DNA of 64,000 bases from Ascaphus truei (GCA_036426205.1 CM071568.1:227052777-227116776), one strand, 5' to 3'; shown: positions 1-12,007, counted from the stretch's first letter. Notes: generated from the letters alone by a model not told the origin. Made by a program: numbers and translations.

Positions 1-169
1 CACAAAATACATTGCCAAAACAAAGCCAATACATTGCAATTACATTCAGATATCAATTAACCCCTTAAACACCCTATCAGATAATAACCGCAAAGGTAAT
101 TAAGGGGTTAAGCCACACTGGCCCGATACCCACCTTTCACCCATGAATTTGTACAGTGGCTTCATCATG

Positions 170-206
<37 letters not shown>

Positions 207-219
207 AAAAACAAAAAAA

Positions 220-252
<33 letters not shown>

Positions 253-659
253 CAAAAACAAAAAAATGTAGCGCAAAAAAACAGTATTGTGATAAATAGT
301 GAAAATAATTAAACTATAGTTCCATCAATAGATGATTCGTGTTAATGTGTGAATATTAAAAGAAAAATGTATATATCTTTAAATAATATAACCTATTAAA
401 TTCTATTTAAACACAACCAATATCAATATAATAACATTGCATGAACGTGCTGAAAAAAGAAACAGAACAATAAATAAAAAAGTCCAACCAGTCCTTCAAT
501 AATTAGTCCATAATGATAGGTATTCAATGTAGATAAAGGGGTCTTGGGCTGCTCTCACACGGGGTAAACCAACTCCACAGATATCTAGAAACAGAAAAAG
601 AGAGAGAGCGCACGCCCCATAGCATAATACTGCATGAAATTAATATTTGAGGTTTAAAT

Positions 660-704
<45 letters not shown>

Positions 705-732
705 CTATATACTATATCTATATATATATATC

Positions 733-766
<34 letters not shown>

Positions 767-1631
767 TGATGAACCAATATACAAATAAATGTAGAAGGGT
801 TATCAAAAACATGCTGTACTCCAAATAACACTTCTCCATACAGACACACTACAATAAAATTAATTTCCTTTAATAATCCTAACTGAAGTTACAATCACAA
901 TCATCAACTGCCAAACAAATACCTCAAATGCCAATCAACACATTGCATTTACATTGTATATATGATGCATACAATCTATGCACCTATACATTCTGCAAAT
1001 GAATGTTAACAATACAAGCAAATACAAGCAAAATACAAATACCTCCCAACAAGTATACTATTTAAACCAATCCAGTAAACATAAATCAATTACCATTCAT
1101 TAATGACATCCCTAAACAATTTACATTCCATCCCTAACAATTAAACAATTAACAAATTCAAGCCTTGAACAGAACAATTTAGCCTGTGAAAAAATATATG
1201 TACCAACAAGAATACAAAATTGAAAACCAAAGCTAACCCTGAGCTCAAGTACACCATACAATATCAACAATTACATCTATCTAATTTTAAAATACATTAT
1301 ACACACATTTATGCATAGCAGCACAGACAAATTAATTTAAAACACATCAAATCAAGCTTTTAAAACAACATCATTTCTTACCCTGTATGTATATATATCT
1401 CTAGACATACATACATACATACATACAGTGGCAAGAAATGATATACCACAAAAAAAAAATACACATGTTAAAAAAGCTTTTAAAAAAAATTAACAAGTTA
1501 AATAAAATACATTTCTTTAGTTCACTTACCATTACTTGCCCCCACCGACTCCCGTTGAATTGGTTACTCACGAACAAAACCACCAGGCACAGGAACCCAT
1601 AAAATAAAAAACCATAAATAAATAAACATTA
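1..1631. other. AT-rich non-coding DNA with (TA)n arrays
   Basis: No convincing coding region or splice-flanked exon was found on either strand. The interval is AT-rich and holds (TA)n arrays at about 171-201, 223-249 and 664-765, plus a (CATA)n run at about 1406-1428. The first two TA arrays are each followed by an A-rich string of the form aacaaaaacaaaaaa, so they look like a local duplication of about 55 bp. Confidence 0.7.
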
Positions 1632-1797
1632 AACTAAAACTCCAAATCAATCCACGGGTCTTCTATTTGTAATCCATCTTCATCTGTATTCTTCTTTCTT
1701 CTATCTTCTTCCGGGGTCTTCTTCCCGTCTTCGGCCAAGCCCTGGTCTTCTTCTTCTGTAGGAGGTCCTTCCTCCTCGGCGGCTGGCTTCAAAATGA
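1632..1797 (-). other. Open acidic, lysine-rich frame without ATG
   Basis: On the minus strand about 55 codons stay open and end in TAG. The translation is very rich in Glu, Asp and Lys, with runs such as PTEEEDQ and RRKKNTDEDG, because the DNA is a degenerate GAAGAA-type repeat. There is no ATG and no recognised domain. It sits next to the CCAAT/CRE block at 1815-2185, so it could be a first-exon remnant of a repeat-borne gene, but a chance open frame in purine-rich DNA is more likely. Confidence 0.2.
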
Positions 1798-1814
1798 GAC
1801 GACATAGGCTTTTA

Positions 1815-2185
1815 AAGGCCTATGACGTCACATTTTCGTCATGGTTCCCACGGCCCTGATTGGGCCGTGAAAACCATGGGTTTTGGCCGAGAAAAAAAAA
1901 ATGATGACGTCACTTAAAGGCAATGAAAGCACAGCCAATCAGAATGGCTTTGCTTCAATTGCCTTTAAAATGACGTCATGAAAAGAAACATGGCCGGCCT
2001 CACATGGTACGGTAGCCAATCAGAGCGTGGGAACTCCATCCCTACTCTGATTGGCTCTAGTATACCACGTGACAGAGGCTTGGGGGAGAACGGATGTGAC
2101 GTCATTGAAAGCCTGTCACATGGTACTGTAGCCAATCAGAGCGTGGGAAGTCTATCCCTACTCTGATTGGCTCTAGTCGCAATTG
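1815..2185. promoter_or_regulatory. CCAAT-box and CRE (TGACGTCA) cluster with internal duplication
   Basis: TGACGTCA-type palindromes occur near 1824, 1904, 1971 and 2097. CCAAT-type sites (AGCCAATCAGA or its complement TCTGATTGGCT) occur near 1934, 2013, 2046, 2129 and 2162. A segment of about 60 bp beginning CACATGGTAC is present twice (about 2001-2061 and 2117-2178). Each copy carries a forward and a reverse CCAAT box, forming an imperfect palindrome. NF-Y binds CCAAT and CREB/ATF binds TGACGTCA; the density is promoter-like. It may be the regulatory end of a transposon. No transcript start is shown by sequence alone. Confidence 0.45.
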
Positions 2186-2316
2186 CCGATGCTTCTCCCC
2201 CACCAAGTTGCCAACTTTAGTTGGCGGGCTGGATTCCCGATAAACTCTCCATTCTGGAGTGCCGATCAGCACCGAAGAGCTGATCGGGGCTACCTGAATT
2301 CAGCCGGGTTCAAAAA

Positions 2317-2455
2317 GTGCCGATAAGTGGCTTATCGGCAGCCGGATGCCGATAATTTTTTATCGGGAAGAAAAGTTGCCGATAATTCCCACTTATCGGC
2401 GCTTACTGAATCGGGAGGGCAAAAAATGCCGAAAAAAGCCTTATCGGCGCTTACT
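2317..2455. repeat. Short inverted TTATCGGC / GCCGATAA repeat cluster
   Basis: The words TTATCGGC and GCCGATAA (or one-base variants) recur about eight times in 140 bp, in both orientations, so the strand can fold into several small hairpins. It looks like the end of a non-autonomous transposon of unidentified family. The neighbouring words gatcagc and gctgatc at 2264-2284 add another inverted pair. Confidence 0.45.
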
Positions 2456-2469
2456 GCATAGAGCCCATA

Positions 2470-3415
2470 GTAGCAAACACAACGTTTGGCATCTCCATGG
2501 TCCTTTCTCAAGCCACAATGGCGACTATGTTGCAAGTCACTCTCTTATAGCAAAACCAACTACGTGCTCCCCCAACTTAAAGCTGCAGTTCAAGCAATAT
2601 CCTACATGTGTTTTTTTTTTTTTTTTTATAAATCAGTTATGTTCTATGAGAAAATACTTGTAGGATTACAAAAAAAATGACATTTTGAATGTATTACAAT
2701 GTAATAAGCATTTTTGTTTCTATAGCAACCATTTACAAAGTCACATCCCCTTCCTCTTCTGAGACAGGCTCTGGCACACCCCTTTTTCCCTCTCTCTAGC
2801 AGTGCACCAACTGTATCTAGTGCCTGTTTAGTCACATGATCTTCCACACAGAACTTTGCATCTTGGTTACTCTTCTGCAGCACTGACAGTAATTTAGTGA
2901 ACCCCCGAGCCGTAACCTAGCTAGTCACTTGTCAGTGTGCAGATTGTATTGATGCACATATTGAATGGATTATTTTTTTTAATACGGCAGCTTGAACTGC
3001 AACTTTAATTCATAATGTAAACTGTACTGGTGGTAATGTACCAACCACATGAAGAAAGACAAACAAATGTATCGAAAAAATAGAAATAAAAAAGAAATAG
3101 TGACATACAAAACCACTTGAATAAAGCCTAGATTAATATCTAAAGTAAAGAGACCTATAGTCTCTAATAAATGTAGTCATAAGGGACATTAACATAGTTA
3201 AGAATTCATCATTCTCATTATGTAAATCTAATAGAAGACAAATGGGAAGGCAATCAGCCATTGTGTAGCAATAGATAGAATGCCTAAGTGACACTTCAAA
3301 TAAGAGACAAACCAAAAGAGACCAGAGGATAAAACAGAGAACGACAAGATGGAATTTTCTAATCACTAAATCATCCAATAGGGCAGAGGAGCACAATCTT
3401 TTTTCCCTGCGCCCA
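2470..3415. other. Non-coding, nothing recognised
   Basis: A 17-base T run lies near 2612-2628. The remaining open frames are short, lack domains and are not splice-flanked. No repeat family was recognised. Confidence 0.6.
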
Positions 3416-3459
3416 CCTGCCGGCTGCTCCCTTCTCTCCGCCCCCCCCCCCACCTTGGC

Positions 3460-3560
3460 TCTGGCGCCATGACGTCACGTTGCCATGGCAACGTAACGTT
3501 ACATGACCTCGCGGCGTCATATGACGCTACGTTGCCATGGTGACGCCTCTCCAGAAGCAA
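3460..3560. promoter_or_regulatory. GC-rich block with CRE and perfect RFX-type X-box palindrome
   Basis: TGACGTCA at 3470-3477 is followed immediately by the perfect 14-bp palindrome GTTGCCATGGCAAC at 3479-3492. A second, imperfect copy (GTTGCCATGGTGAC) lies at 3531-3544. The palindrome is the consensus of the X-box bound by RFX proteins. Similar blocks recur at 10391-10434, 33505-33547 and 34518-34531, so the motif is spread by a repeat. Confidence 0.45.
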
Positions 3561-4023
3561 GACAAGTGCAGTTTACAGAGGCCTTCACCGCTTCCCCAGC
3601 ACTTAATTTAAGTGCCTTCGGGAAGTGCGCGGGACCTCTGTAAACCCTGCAGACAATCTTGGGGGAGGGGGGCGCGCCCCCCAGTTTGCACGCCCCCCAG
3701 TTTGCGCACTGCTGCAATAGGGAACAACCGAGGCAGAAGTGACAATGGGGAGATTGAGGTTGGTAACCAACCTTCTCATTCTTCCTAAGGAGTCATACTC
3801 CATAGAATACCCACAGTGTTATTCTATATTTCTCACGTCACTTATCATCCGGAAAAGGGCATGAGGGCATGATCGCTAACCAACATCAAAAACACAGCGG
3901 GGCAGTCTAAAAGGTACAGTACAGTATGTACTGGAGAGAAAGGAACACAGTGGGGACTGGGGGATAGATGCACACATTTGCAAACCTAGAAACCTCTGTT
4001 CCAACAGTTATGGAGCAGACACC
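3561..4023. other. Non-coding, nothing recognised
   Basis: No coding region was recognised. The 3650-3720 part is GC-rich and contains two close copies of the word gcgccccccagtttgc, possibly the continuation of the GC-rich repeat to its left. Confidence 0.5.
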
Positions 4024-4345
4024 TTATAGAAATACTGACAGATCATACTCCCTAATAAGTTCTTTCGGAAACATTGTATCCAATCTCTCAATCCATTTAG
4101 CCTCCTTTTGTTTAAGACATTTCATACAGCCACCTCCCCTTCTAAGGGTGGCACCCAGTCTATTACTTGACTAACCCATGTCCAGCATGTTTGAAGTGGG
4201 CAGCCACCGGAACCTCCATATTGCCCCGCCTGACCGTCTGATTCCTCAAATTGATATGATCCAGATTCCGGATATTACAGCGTGCTTCAGACTCCACTTC
4301 CTTTGGGCGAGATCACTCACTTCCACAAACATTGTTGCTAAAGGC
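4024..4345 (-). pseudogene. Penelope-like retroelement, C-terminal tail of the GIY-YIG protein
   Basis: Read on the minus strand, the interval encodes two blocks typical of the end of Penelope-like proteins. The first is a segment with GNMEVPVAAHF and then FKHAGHG (the SPVAKHF-type region). The second is KQKEAKWIERLDTMFPKE, ending in a stop at 4024-4026. The blocks are in different frames with stops between, so the copy is dead. The reverse transcriptase and the GIY-YIG core are absent. Penelope elements pair a telomerase-like reverse transcriptase with a GIY-YIG endonuclease. Family assignment rests on the pattern of conserved residues. Confidence 0.7.
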
Positions 4346-4624
4346 CGCTTTTGATATATGCACAGTTTATTTGAACTGCATTTTCCTTTAAAAAGTCATA
4401 AAAGAAAATATATAACATTCCAAGAATACAAAATTACTGTGACTGATGGATAGAAAAGAGAAAGTAATGCAAATTCTAAAAGGCTTGTTAGAGTTGTTAG
4501 AGCTGTTTTGTATGTTCTAAAATGGCTAGGCTAGGATGAGAAGGAAAGTATCTGACTTTATGGCTGTTAAATCAGCAGTTCCGTCTACTTTACTCTTTTT
4601 GAAGTGAAACTTCATTCGTGTCCC

Positions 4625-4660
4625 ATCACACATACACACACACACACAAACTCTGACTGA

Positions 4661-4713
<53 letters not shown>

Positions 4714-4988
4714 ACTGACACACATATACACACACATACACTGACTGACACACATATACACACACACATTGACTGACACACATATACACACACACTGACA
4801 CACATACCCATACACACACTGACACACATACCCATAAACACACTGACTGACACACACATACACACACTGACTGACACACACACACATACACACACTGACT
4901 GACACACATACACACACACACACACTGACTGACACACATACACACACAATGACTGACACACACACACACACACACACCACCACACACA

Positions 4989-5020
<32 letters not shown>

Positions 5021-5177
5021 CACACACACACACACCCTGACTGACATACACACCCACCCACACACACTACATTACTGACTGACTGACTGACTAGCACAAC
5101 ACACACACAGACACACTGACACACACACACACTGACTGACACACACACCACACCACACACACACAAACCACCACCAC

Positions 5178-5212
<35 letters not shown>

Positions 5213-5530
5213 ACAACCCACAACACTACACACAAACTGACTACACACACATCACACCACACAACACCACACAACACACACACACCCACACCCACACACA
5301 CACACACACAACACACACACACAACACACCAACACACACCCGATCACACACACACACACCACACTAACTTACTTACACACACACACACACACACACACAC
5401 AACACTGCCACCATTAACAACTTACACACATACAACCTTACACACTCACACATGACTTACACACATACACACATCTGACACACATACCCATACACACACT
5501 GACTGACACACATACACACAAGGAATTCAC
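4625..5530. repeat. Compound (CA)n / ACACTGACTG microsatellite
   Basis: About 900 bp is built from (CA)n tracts separated by CTGACTGACACACATA-type spacers. The longest pure run is at 4662-4710. Long open frames made of Cys-Val repeats on the minus strand are artefacts of this array. The imperfect 40-60-bp higher-order units suggest expansion of a compound unit rather than a simple dinucleotide. Confidence 0.95.
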
Positions 5531-6030
5531 ACTTAGTGCAAATAGCTAATAAAGGGGATGTGTGCCGAGCACGCGCATTATAAGTCAAATGTATTTGCGT
5601 TTTGTCAATGATATTGTATTTTGATTTTTAATTAAAACATCACCAATACAAATACAATTTCTGTGACAAAAGTCAAAGAAGTTTCACTTACTATGCGCGT
5701 GCACACCACACACAGCTTTTTTTTACTCCCCTATCACCTTTGTTTTTTTTTTCATGCATAGGAGACAGTAGTTCTCTGGATCTGAACAGTGTTGATTTCA
5801 TCTCTGAGGACCCTCTGCTTGCGGAGATACTTACCGGGGATGGTTCTCTGGTACTCTCCCCTCCACGGAAAACAAAAAGGTTTAAATCTCCCGCCAAAAC
5901 GAAGAAGCAATGTGGCACGGCTTCCTATTGGCCGAAGTGATGCAGAGGATTTAAACCAGATAACCAGCTCCAGCGACCGCCAGCTTCCCAAACCTGAAAA
6001 AAAGGGGGGTGATCCTGTGGCGAACTGCTC
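5531..6030. other. Non-coding, nothing recognised
   Basis: No exon or repeat family recognised. Short open frames on both strands at 5690-6120 overlap one another and show no domain. Confidence 0.5.
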
Positions 6031-6038
6031 CTATAAAG

Positions 6039-6170
6039 CAGGGGTCTCAAACTCAGTCCTCAACGGTCAATCGAAGACTGCACCACTAATTGAGCCACCT
6101 GCGCTGAAGCAGGGAATTCCATAAAACCTGGCCTGTTGGTGGCCCTTGAGGACTGAGTTTGAGACCGCTG
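6039..6170. mobile_element. Short hAT-type MITE, copy 1, with 8-bp target duplication
   Basis: A 132-bp element starts CAGGGGTCTCAAACTCAG and ends with the near-exact inverse. It is flanked by the direct repeat CTATAAAG at 6031-6038 and 6171-6178. The 8-bp duplication and CAGGG ends are the signature of hAT transposition. Related but diverged copies lie at 23503-23617 and 58811-59034. It has no coding capacity and would have been mobilised by a transposase encoded elsewhere. Confidence 0.85.
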
Positions 6171-6178
6171 CTATAAAG

Positions 6179-7919
6179 GGTAATCATCATAATATTGTAG
6201 CTCCAACCTTTCCATACAATATATGGGAAGCAGTAAACCGTATAATTACAGTATGACACAGGTAAAAAGTTTGAAAACAAATCACCAGGTCACACCCACT
6301 CCTCTTTCCCAGGCACAAACATAACGATTTCAAAGTTCTGGAGAACTGAGATGTGTATGTAAATAAAAAAGAAAAAAAGAAAGCCTTTTATAGAAATGTT
6401 CTGATTTTAAAAGTGAAATACATAACCCTACCCATAGCGAAGGTTTGGGGACCTACTGTCGCACACATCCATTTTATGGCCAACCCTATGATCTCCACAC
6501 ATCCATCGAGCAACCTACTGCTTGCACTGCCATTCTTACAGCAGTGCATTCTGTTATACCTTACACTTGGGAGGGGCGGATACTTGGGCAGTTTTATATT
6601 AAGGGAGCAACTTCATTGACTGGTGCGGAATTGTTATATTGGGAGGGCATTGTCACATTGGGGAGGCAGTCTTACTCAATGGAGATCTAACTCATTTGTG
6701 ATGCTTTTTCCTCCCGGGTTCTCTGCCCAACGTGTTACAATTTACATATCAGCGTGTAGATACCAGCTCCCACCCCCTTCCTGTTCCGATGCCAGTACTG
6801 CTAGAGAAAGGGGCTGGCGCCAGCGTTTACAAGTGGATACACGCAGTCATGGCAGAGAGGAAGGAGAGCTTCCCTGGAACCCCAATCTGCTCTCCCAGTG
6901 GGGCACTACCCTTCAGGTTCTGCAGCAGTTAAAGTAGCAACCAGACGTAATGAGGAGGATAACGCTGTGGTTGCAGGAAGGAGTCTCAGCCCCAAATCCT
7001 ACCAACCCTAAGACAGCAGAATTGTCTATACCCCTATGATGGTAATTCTATAGCCAGCGAAGTAAGGTCAATAGAAAATGGCCCAAACAGCCTACTTCGG
7101 TGGATATAGAATAAGGCACTATGTTGGCAGCACTGCCAATGCTACCACAATGCCACATACATCGCGTTGCCACATCTCCTGTGTAGGGATCACATGGTCA
7201 TGACTTGCCTCCTACCCCCCAGCCAACATCCAGAACTAAAGAAGTTCTGTTTTTCTATTTTGATCGGTGGCTTTCATACAACAGAGGTCATGATCTTCCC
7301 TGGACGCATGCAGGAAAGCCATGATATTCACACAACATCATAAAAGGAACCCGTTTGCCGACCCTTGTGATCAGAACATAGAAATTCCCATATACCTGTA
7401 GATGCGATCAGACAGACCATAGATGGTCCTTTAGGGTTAAAATCCCACTTAAGCCACAGAGGCTGCAGGATCTTGAGCGAAGCAGTTTACCCATCTGTAA
7501 TTGGCATAGTTGGAAAGATTGTAACATTCCAACCTCCCCCATTGCCTGAGGCTACCCTAAGTTACCAGAAATGTTCTGCAAGGCATTTGCCCAAGAGGTG
7601 GCTGTATACATGCCTCTATATTTTTAGCTATACATTTAGAAAATATATATGTGTGATACATATAATACAAAATTACTTCCAGAGAAATATAGTGTGTAAT
7701 TACCTTTCTCAACATCCTTCATAGCAGCAGGGGCACACATAATGGCTCTATATAATCATTAAACATATCCAAATACAAGCAGTACTTCTAGGTAATAGCA
7801 AAACATCACCATCTAACACATTACTTGCGCAGGAAATACCTCATTCTGTATATTAGGAAATCATACATTGCTTCTCTAAATAACGATAAACATGTAGGTG
7901 TATGCCTTTAATTATCACT
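6179..7919. other. Non-coding, nothing recognised
   Basis: No splice-flanked exon, RNA gene or repeat family was recognised. Short open frames on both strands near 6353-6937 and 7473-7724 lack domains and codon structure. Confidence 0.5.
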
Positions 7920-8290
7920 AGATTCTCCCCCACACTCATCTGCCCTCACCAGCTTCTCCCCCACATTCTTCCCTCTTCACCAGCTTCTCCCGTACATGCT
8001 TCTGTCTTCACCAGTGTCTCCTCCACATTCTTACCTCCTTAACAGCCTCTTCCCTAATGCTTCCCTCTTTACCAGCTTCTCCCCCACATGCTTCCCTCCT
8101 GTCCTCACCAGCTTCTTCCCCATATGCTTCCCTCACTAGCCTCTCCCCCACATACTCCCCTCCCCACCAGCCTCATCCCCACGCACTCACCTGCCCACCA
8201 GCCTCTCCACCACATGCTTCCCTGTTTACCAGCTTCTTCCTCACATGCCCTCCATCCTCGACAGCATGTCCTCCCGCGCTTTCCTCTTTG
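7920..8290. repeat. Degenerate ~31-bp minisatellite
   Basis: The unit ACCAGCTTCTCCCCCACATG followed by cttccctc is repeated about eleven times with heavy divergence. The array abuts the 3' end of an L2-type LINE at 8302-8378 and may be its expanded 3' untranslated region. Open frames rich in Pro and Ser here come from the pyrimidine-rich unit. Confidence 0.75.
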
Positions 8291-8301
8291 CACAGTGCAA
8301 A

Positions 8302-8378
8302 GCTCCCTACCATACTTGAAAACGAGAGGTAACTCTCAATGTATTACTTCCTGGTAAAATATTTTATAAATAAATAAA
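8302..8378 (+). mobile_element. 3' end of an L2/CR1-type LINE
   Basis: The stretch from ACTTGAAAACGAGAGGTAAC through the word ttacttcctggtaaaata to a tail of TAAATAAATAAA matches the 3' ends of the fragments at 14161-14790 and 57718-58400, which lie in the opposite orientation. Only the 3' terminus is present, as in a typical 5'-truncated LINE insertion. Confidence 0.7.
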
Positions 8379-8554
8379 CCAGTCACATGATATGGTGGTA
8401 TCATGTTGATATTAGAAGGTCACCCTCCCTATGCACTGATCAACTACTGTCTCTGTGATTGTTTTCCTTCTCAACAGGTGCTTCTGGTAGCTACAGTCCA
8501 GTTTCTTATGTATAAAAACAGAACTGGCAGTACGCCGTTCCTGCTGCTAATACA

Positions 8555-8785
8555 CAGTTAGGTCCGGAAATAATTGGACACTTATACAAGTTTTGTTATT
8601 TCAGCTGTGTACCAAAATAAATTCAAGTTACAGCTAAATAATGAACATGGGCTTAAAGTGCAGTCTATCCGCTTTAATTTGAGGGTATTCACATCCACAT
8701 TGGAGGAAGGGTTTAGGAATTACATCTCTTTAATATGTAGCCCCCTGTTTTTCAAGGGACCAAAAGTAATTGGACAATTGACTCA
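8555..8785 (+). repeat. Left terminal inverted repeat of Tc1 element (IR/DR)
   Basis: The outer 28 bases are identical to the inverse of the right end. The rest aligns imperfectly up to the inner direct-repeat motif near 8766, a probable transposase-binding site. Confidence 0.85.
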
Positions 8786-8949
8786 AAAGCTGTTTCATGG
8801 ACAGGTGTGGGCTATTCCTTCGTTATTTCATCATCAATTAAGCAGGTAAAATGTTTGGAGTTGATTCCAGGTGTGGCATTCGCATTTGGAAGCTGTTGCT
8901 GTGAACCCACAACATGCGGTCAAAGTAGCTCTCAATGCAAGTGAAACAG

Positions 8950-9952
8950 GGCATCTTTAGGTTGCAAAAAAAAGAAAATCCATCAGAGAGATAGCAGGAA
9001 CATTAGGAGTGGCCAAATCAACAGTTTGGTACATTCTGAGAAAAAAAGAACGCACTGGTGTGAGCTCTGCAACACAAAAAGGCCTGGACGTCCACGGAAG
9101 ACAACAGTGGTGGATGATCATAGGACCCTTTCCATGGAAAAGAAAAACCCCTTCACAACATCCAGCCAAGTGAAGAACACTCTCGAGGAGGTAGGCATAT
9201 CAGTATCCAAGTCTACCATAAAGAGAAGACTTCACGAGAGCAAATACAGAGGGTTCACCAAAAGGTGCAAACCATTCATAAGCTTCAAGAATAGAAAGGC
9301 CTGATTAGACTTTGCCAAACAATATGTTACAAAGCCAGCTCAGTTCGGGAACAGCATTCTTTGGACAGATGAAACTAAGATCAACCTGTACCAGAATGAT
9401 GAGAAGACAATAGTATGGAGAAGGCTTGGAACGGCTCATGATCTGAAGCATACCACATCATCTGTAAAACTCGGTGGAGGCAGTGTGATGGCATGGGCAT
9501 GCATGGCTTCCAATGGCACTTGGTCACTAGTGTTTATTGATGATGTGACAGAAGACAGAAGCAGCCGGATGAATTCTGAAGTGCATAGGGATATAGTGTC
9601 TGCTCAGATTCAGCCAAATTCAGCGAAGTTGATTGGACGGCGCTTCACTTGACTGATGGACAATGACCCAAAACATACTGCGAAAGCAACCCAGGATTTT
9701 TTTAAGGCAAAGAAGTGGAAAATTCTGCAATGGCCAAGTCAATCGCCTGATCTCAACCCGATCGAGCATGCATTTCACTTGCTGAAGACAAAACTTAAGG
9801 CAGAAAGACCCACGAACAAACAACAACTGAAGACAGCTGCAGTAAAGGCCTGGCAAAGCATCACAAAGGAGGAAACCCAGCGTTTGGTGATGTCCATGCG
9901 TTCCAGACTTCAAGCAGTCATTGCCTGCAAAGGATTCTCGACAAAGTATTAA
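8950..9952 (+). pseudogene. Tc1-like transposase, disabled
   Basis: The frame encodes, in order, a helix-turn-helix (EIAGTLGVAKSTVWYILRKK), the GRPR hook (near 9084), a second DNA-binding helix (VSKSTIKRRL), then the DDE catalytic core. The core residues are D in WTDET at 9368-9370, D in MDNDPKH at 9659-9661, and E in PDLNPIEH at 9764-9766; D-to-E spacing is 34 residues, as in Tc1. The reading frame shifts near 9058-9064, where GTGTG stands where the family has GTG, consistent with a 2-bp duplication. TGA stops interrupt it at 9302-9304 (probably from CGA) and 9650-9652. The protein would cut and paste DNA at TA sites, but this copy cannot make it. Confidence 0.93.
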
Positions 9953-9979
9953 AAATTAACATTTTATTTATGAGTGCGT

Positions 9980-10206
9980 TAATTTGCCCAATTACATTTG
10001 AGCTCCTGAAATAAGGGGACTGTGTATGAAAATAGTTGCAATTCCTAAACGTTTCATACAATATTTTTGTTCAACCCCTTGAATTAAAGCTAAAAGTCTG
10101 CAATTCTAGTGCATCTCGGTTGTTTCATTTCAAATCCATTGTGGTGGCGTACAGAGCCAAAATTCTGAAAATTGTGTCAGTGTCCAATTATTTCCGGACC
10201 TAACTG
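9980..10206 (-). repeat. Right terminal inverted repeat of Tc1 element
   Basis: Inverse of the 8555-8785 arm, perfect over the outer ~28 bp and imperfect inward. It contains the paired inner motif near 9984-10000. Confidence 0.85.
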
Positions 10207-10229
10207 TAGTTGCTGGAACAGCATATCTG

Positions 10230-10720
10230 TGCATTCTAGGCATGGCCGACCTTAGGCTTTGCGGGGGCTATGGCGGCACGATGACAGCGCCTCCTCCCTC
10301 CCGTAAAAGAGTTAAGGGGACTTACCTTGACGAGCAGCCCTCCTCCGGCAGCGTCACGCGCCATCACATCACAGCGGCATGTGACATCATGTTGGCAAGG
10401 CAACGTGGCGTCAAATGACGGTCACCATGGCAACGCAATGTTATAGGAGGTGGCCCGCTCTGGAAAAGGTAAGACCCCTCTCACAAAGGAACACACACCT
10501 TTCTATGTCGGTCTGTGGGCCCCGTGCTTCCTCCTACCCTTCTTTTCTCCCCTGTTGGTGCGAGGATACAAGTTCCACCCGACTGGAGGGGGACCCGGAG
10601 AAGGGAACACCATGTTCCCCCCTCTGGTCGGATGGAAGATGGATCCTGGCACCAACAGGAAGAGGGAGCGGGGGCTCCCGAAGGCGCAGGGCCCAAAGTA
10701 GCCAACTTGCTCGCCTTGCA
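10230..10720. repeat. GC-rich repeat with RFX-like palindromes
   Basis: This block follows the Tc1 element and resembles those at 3420-3660 and 33480-33560. GTTGGCAAGGCAAC lies at 10391-10404 and GTCACCATGGCAAC at 10421-10434, both variants of the RFX X-box. Open frames on both strands at 10450-10750 overlap and have no recognisable domain. It is probably a non-autonomous transposon; no ends were defined. Confidence 0.4.
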
Positions 10721-10759
10721 CTAAGGTCGACCCTATTTCTTGGTCCACACAAGCCCTAG

Positions 10760-12007
10760 TTGCAGATGTTAAAAATGAGTGAAACAGCCTTCAAATGAGT
10801 GAGACTCAGTCAGAATAAGTGAGCTTTGACAGGCATGTACAGATGTAGCATGTGACAGTGTTTCCCCAGATGACATGATATATCTAATTTCCACAGGATT
10901 TAATGTCGGTGTTTGTGCAGAATATCACAACATATCCAACCATAACACAAAACAGGAGAAAATGAAGCCTGCTACATCTGCACAACCAGACAGCTAACTT
11001 TAATCCCACATACGACAAACACACACACACACATTCACAGTTTAAGGTCCTACTTGTTTTCGTAGTATTTATATATGTTGCATGGAGATTATGCTACATT
11101 AATAGTGTAAATTTCAGAGTGCACTTTTTTTGTGACAGTGTACAATTTCTGTGTGTCAAATTTGACCCCCTTTTTGTCACTTGGTGAATTGGGGAGTTGT
11201 TATTGGAACAGGTAAGGAAGGAGCTACTTTGCACAAGGTTTATGTCTGTAACTGATGCAGCTTTCCTTCCTGCAAAACTGGTGCAAAAAAATGGTGCTAA
11301 AACAGCACCAGATTTACTAAACAACATGGAATTTTATAATTGATTAAATCTTTTTATTTGCATTGCAAAATTGACCCATTTTGCTTTTATAAATAATTGC
11401 CACTGTGCATTTAATATGTACATATGTGATGTATAGTACATGGTTTCGCATTCATGTGTGTACAGTATGTATAGATTTGTGTTTATGTTTGAATGTGTGT
11501 CTATTTATCTGTGTGCAATGTTTTTGTTAGGCGCTAATTTATGCATGTGCAATATAAAGTGCTGCACCCTCATTTGTTACATACAAGCCATAAAGTACTT
11601 TATTCAAAGCGTTTTTGATGTTACAAGACGTTTGTGTGCTTGTCACTTACAGTACTAGTGATATCAGCAGTCGAAGTGGCTTTAAAATAAGTTGTGATAC
11701 TGCACATGATAAAAAAAAACTAAATTTATCAAACCTTTGGGTGAAGCTGTTAATGTAGCAAAAGTTATACTGTATATATAGGTATCTGCAAAACTTTATT
11801 TTATTGAAAAAGAAGGGGAACTTGTAAGTTTGTAGTTCAAAAAGCAGTGGTCCCCTGGGTGTGAAAAAAAATATGGTAATCTGAACCTCCTAGTATCATC
11901 ACACTTCTACCACTGTCTGGTGACAGTAAGTGTGTGTCTTTGTATGTGTGATATGTATGTCTTTGTGCCTGATTTGTATATGAATGTATCTGTGTAAGTG
12001 GGTGGTG
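10760..12007. other. Non-coding, nothing recognised
   Basis: No exon or repeat family recognised. The right part becomes TG-rich as it approaches the dinucleotide array at 12017. Confidence 0.5.

Larger units (their letters stand above)
8555..10206 (+). mobile_element. Tc1-like DNA transposon, complete ends, inactive
   Basis: The 1652-bp element begins CAGTTAGGTCCGGAAATAAT and ends with its exact inverse; the outer ~28 bp match perfectly. Homology between the ends continues for about 220 bp. It includes an internal motif AGTAATTGGACA near 8766, mirrored by TTGCCCAATTACAT near 9984. This is the IR/DR arrangement of many vertebrate Tc1 elements. A TA follows the right end at 10207-10208. On the left the adjoining dinucleotide is CA, so the TA duplication has decayed there. 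The transposase gene inside is broken. Length and end structure are normal for Tc1. Confidence 0.95.

Noticed and set aside
4526..5337. Long minus-strand Cys-Val-rich open frames
   Set aside because: They are translations of a compound CA microsatellite and have no complexity, domain or splice context.
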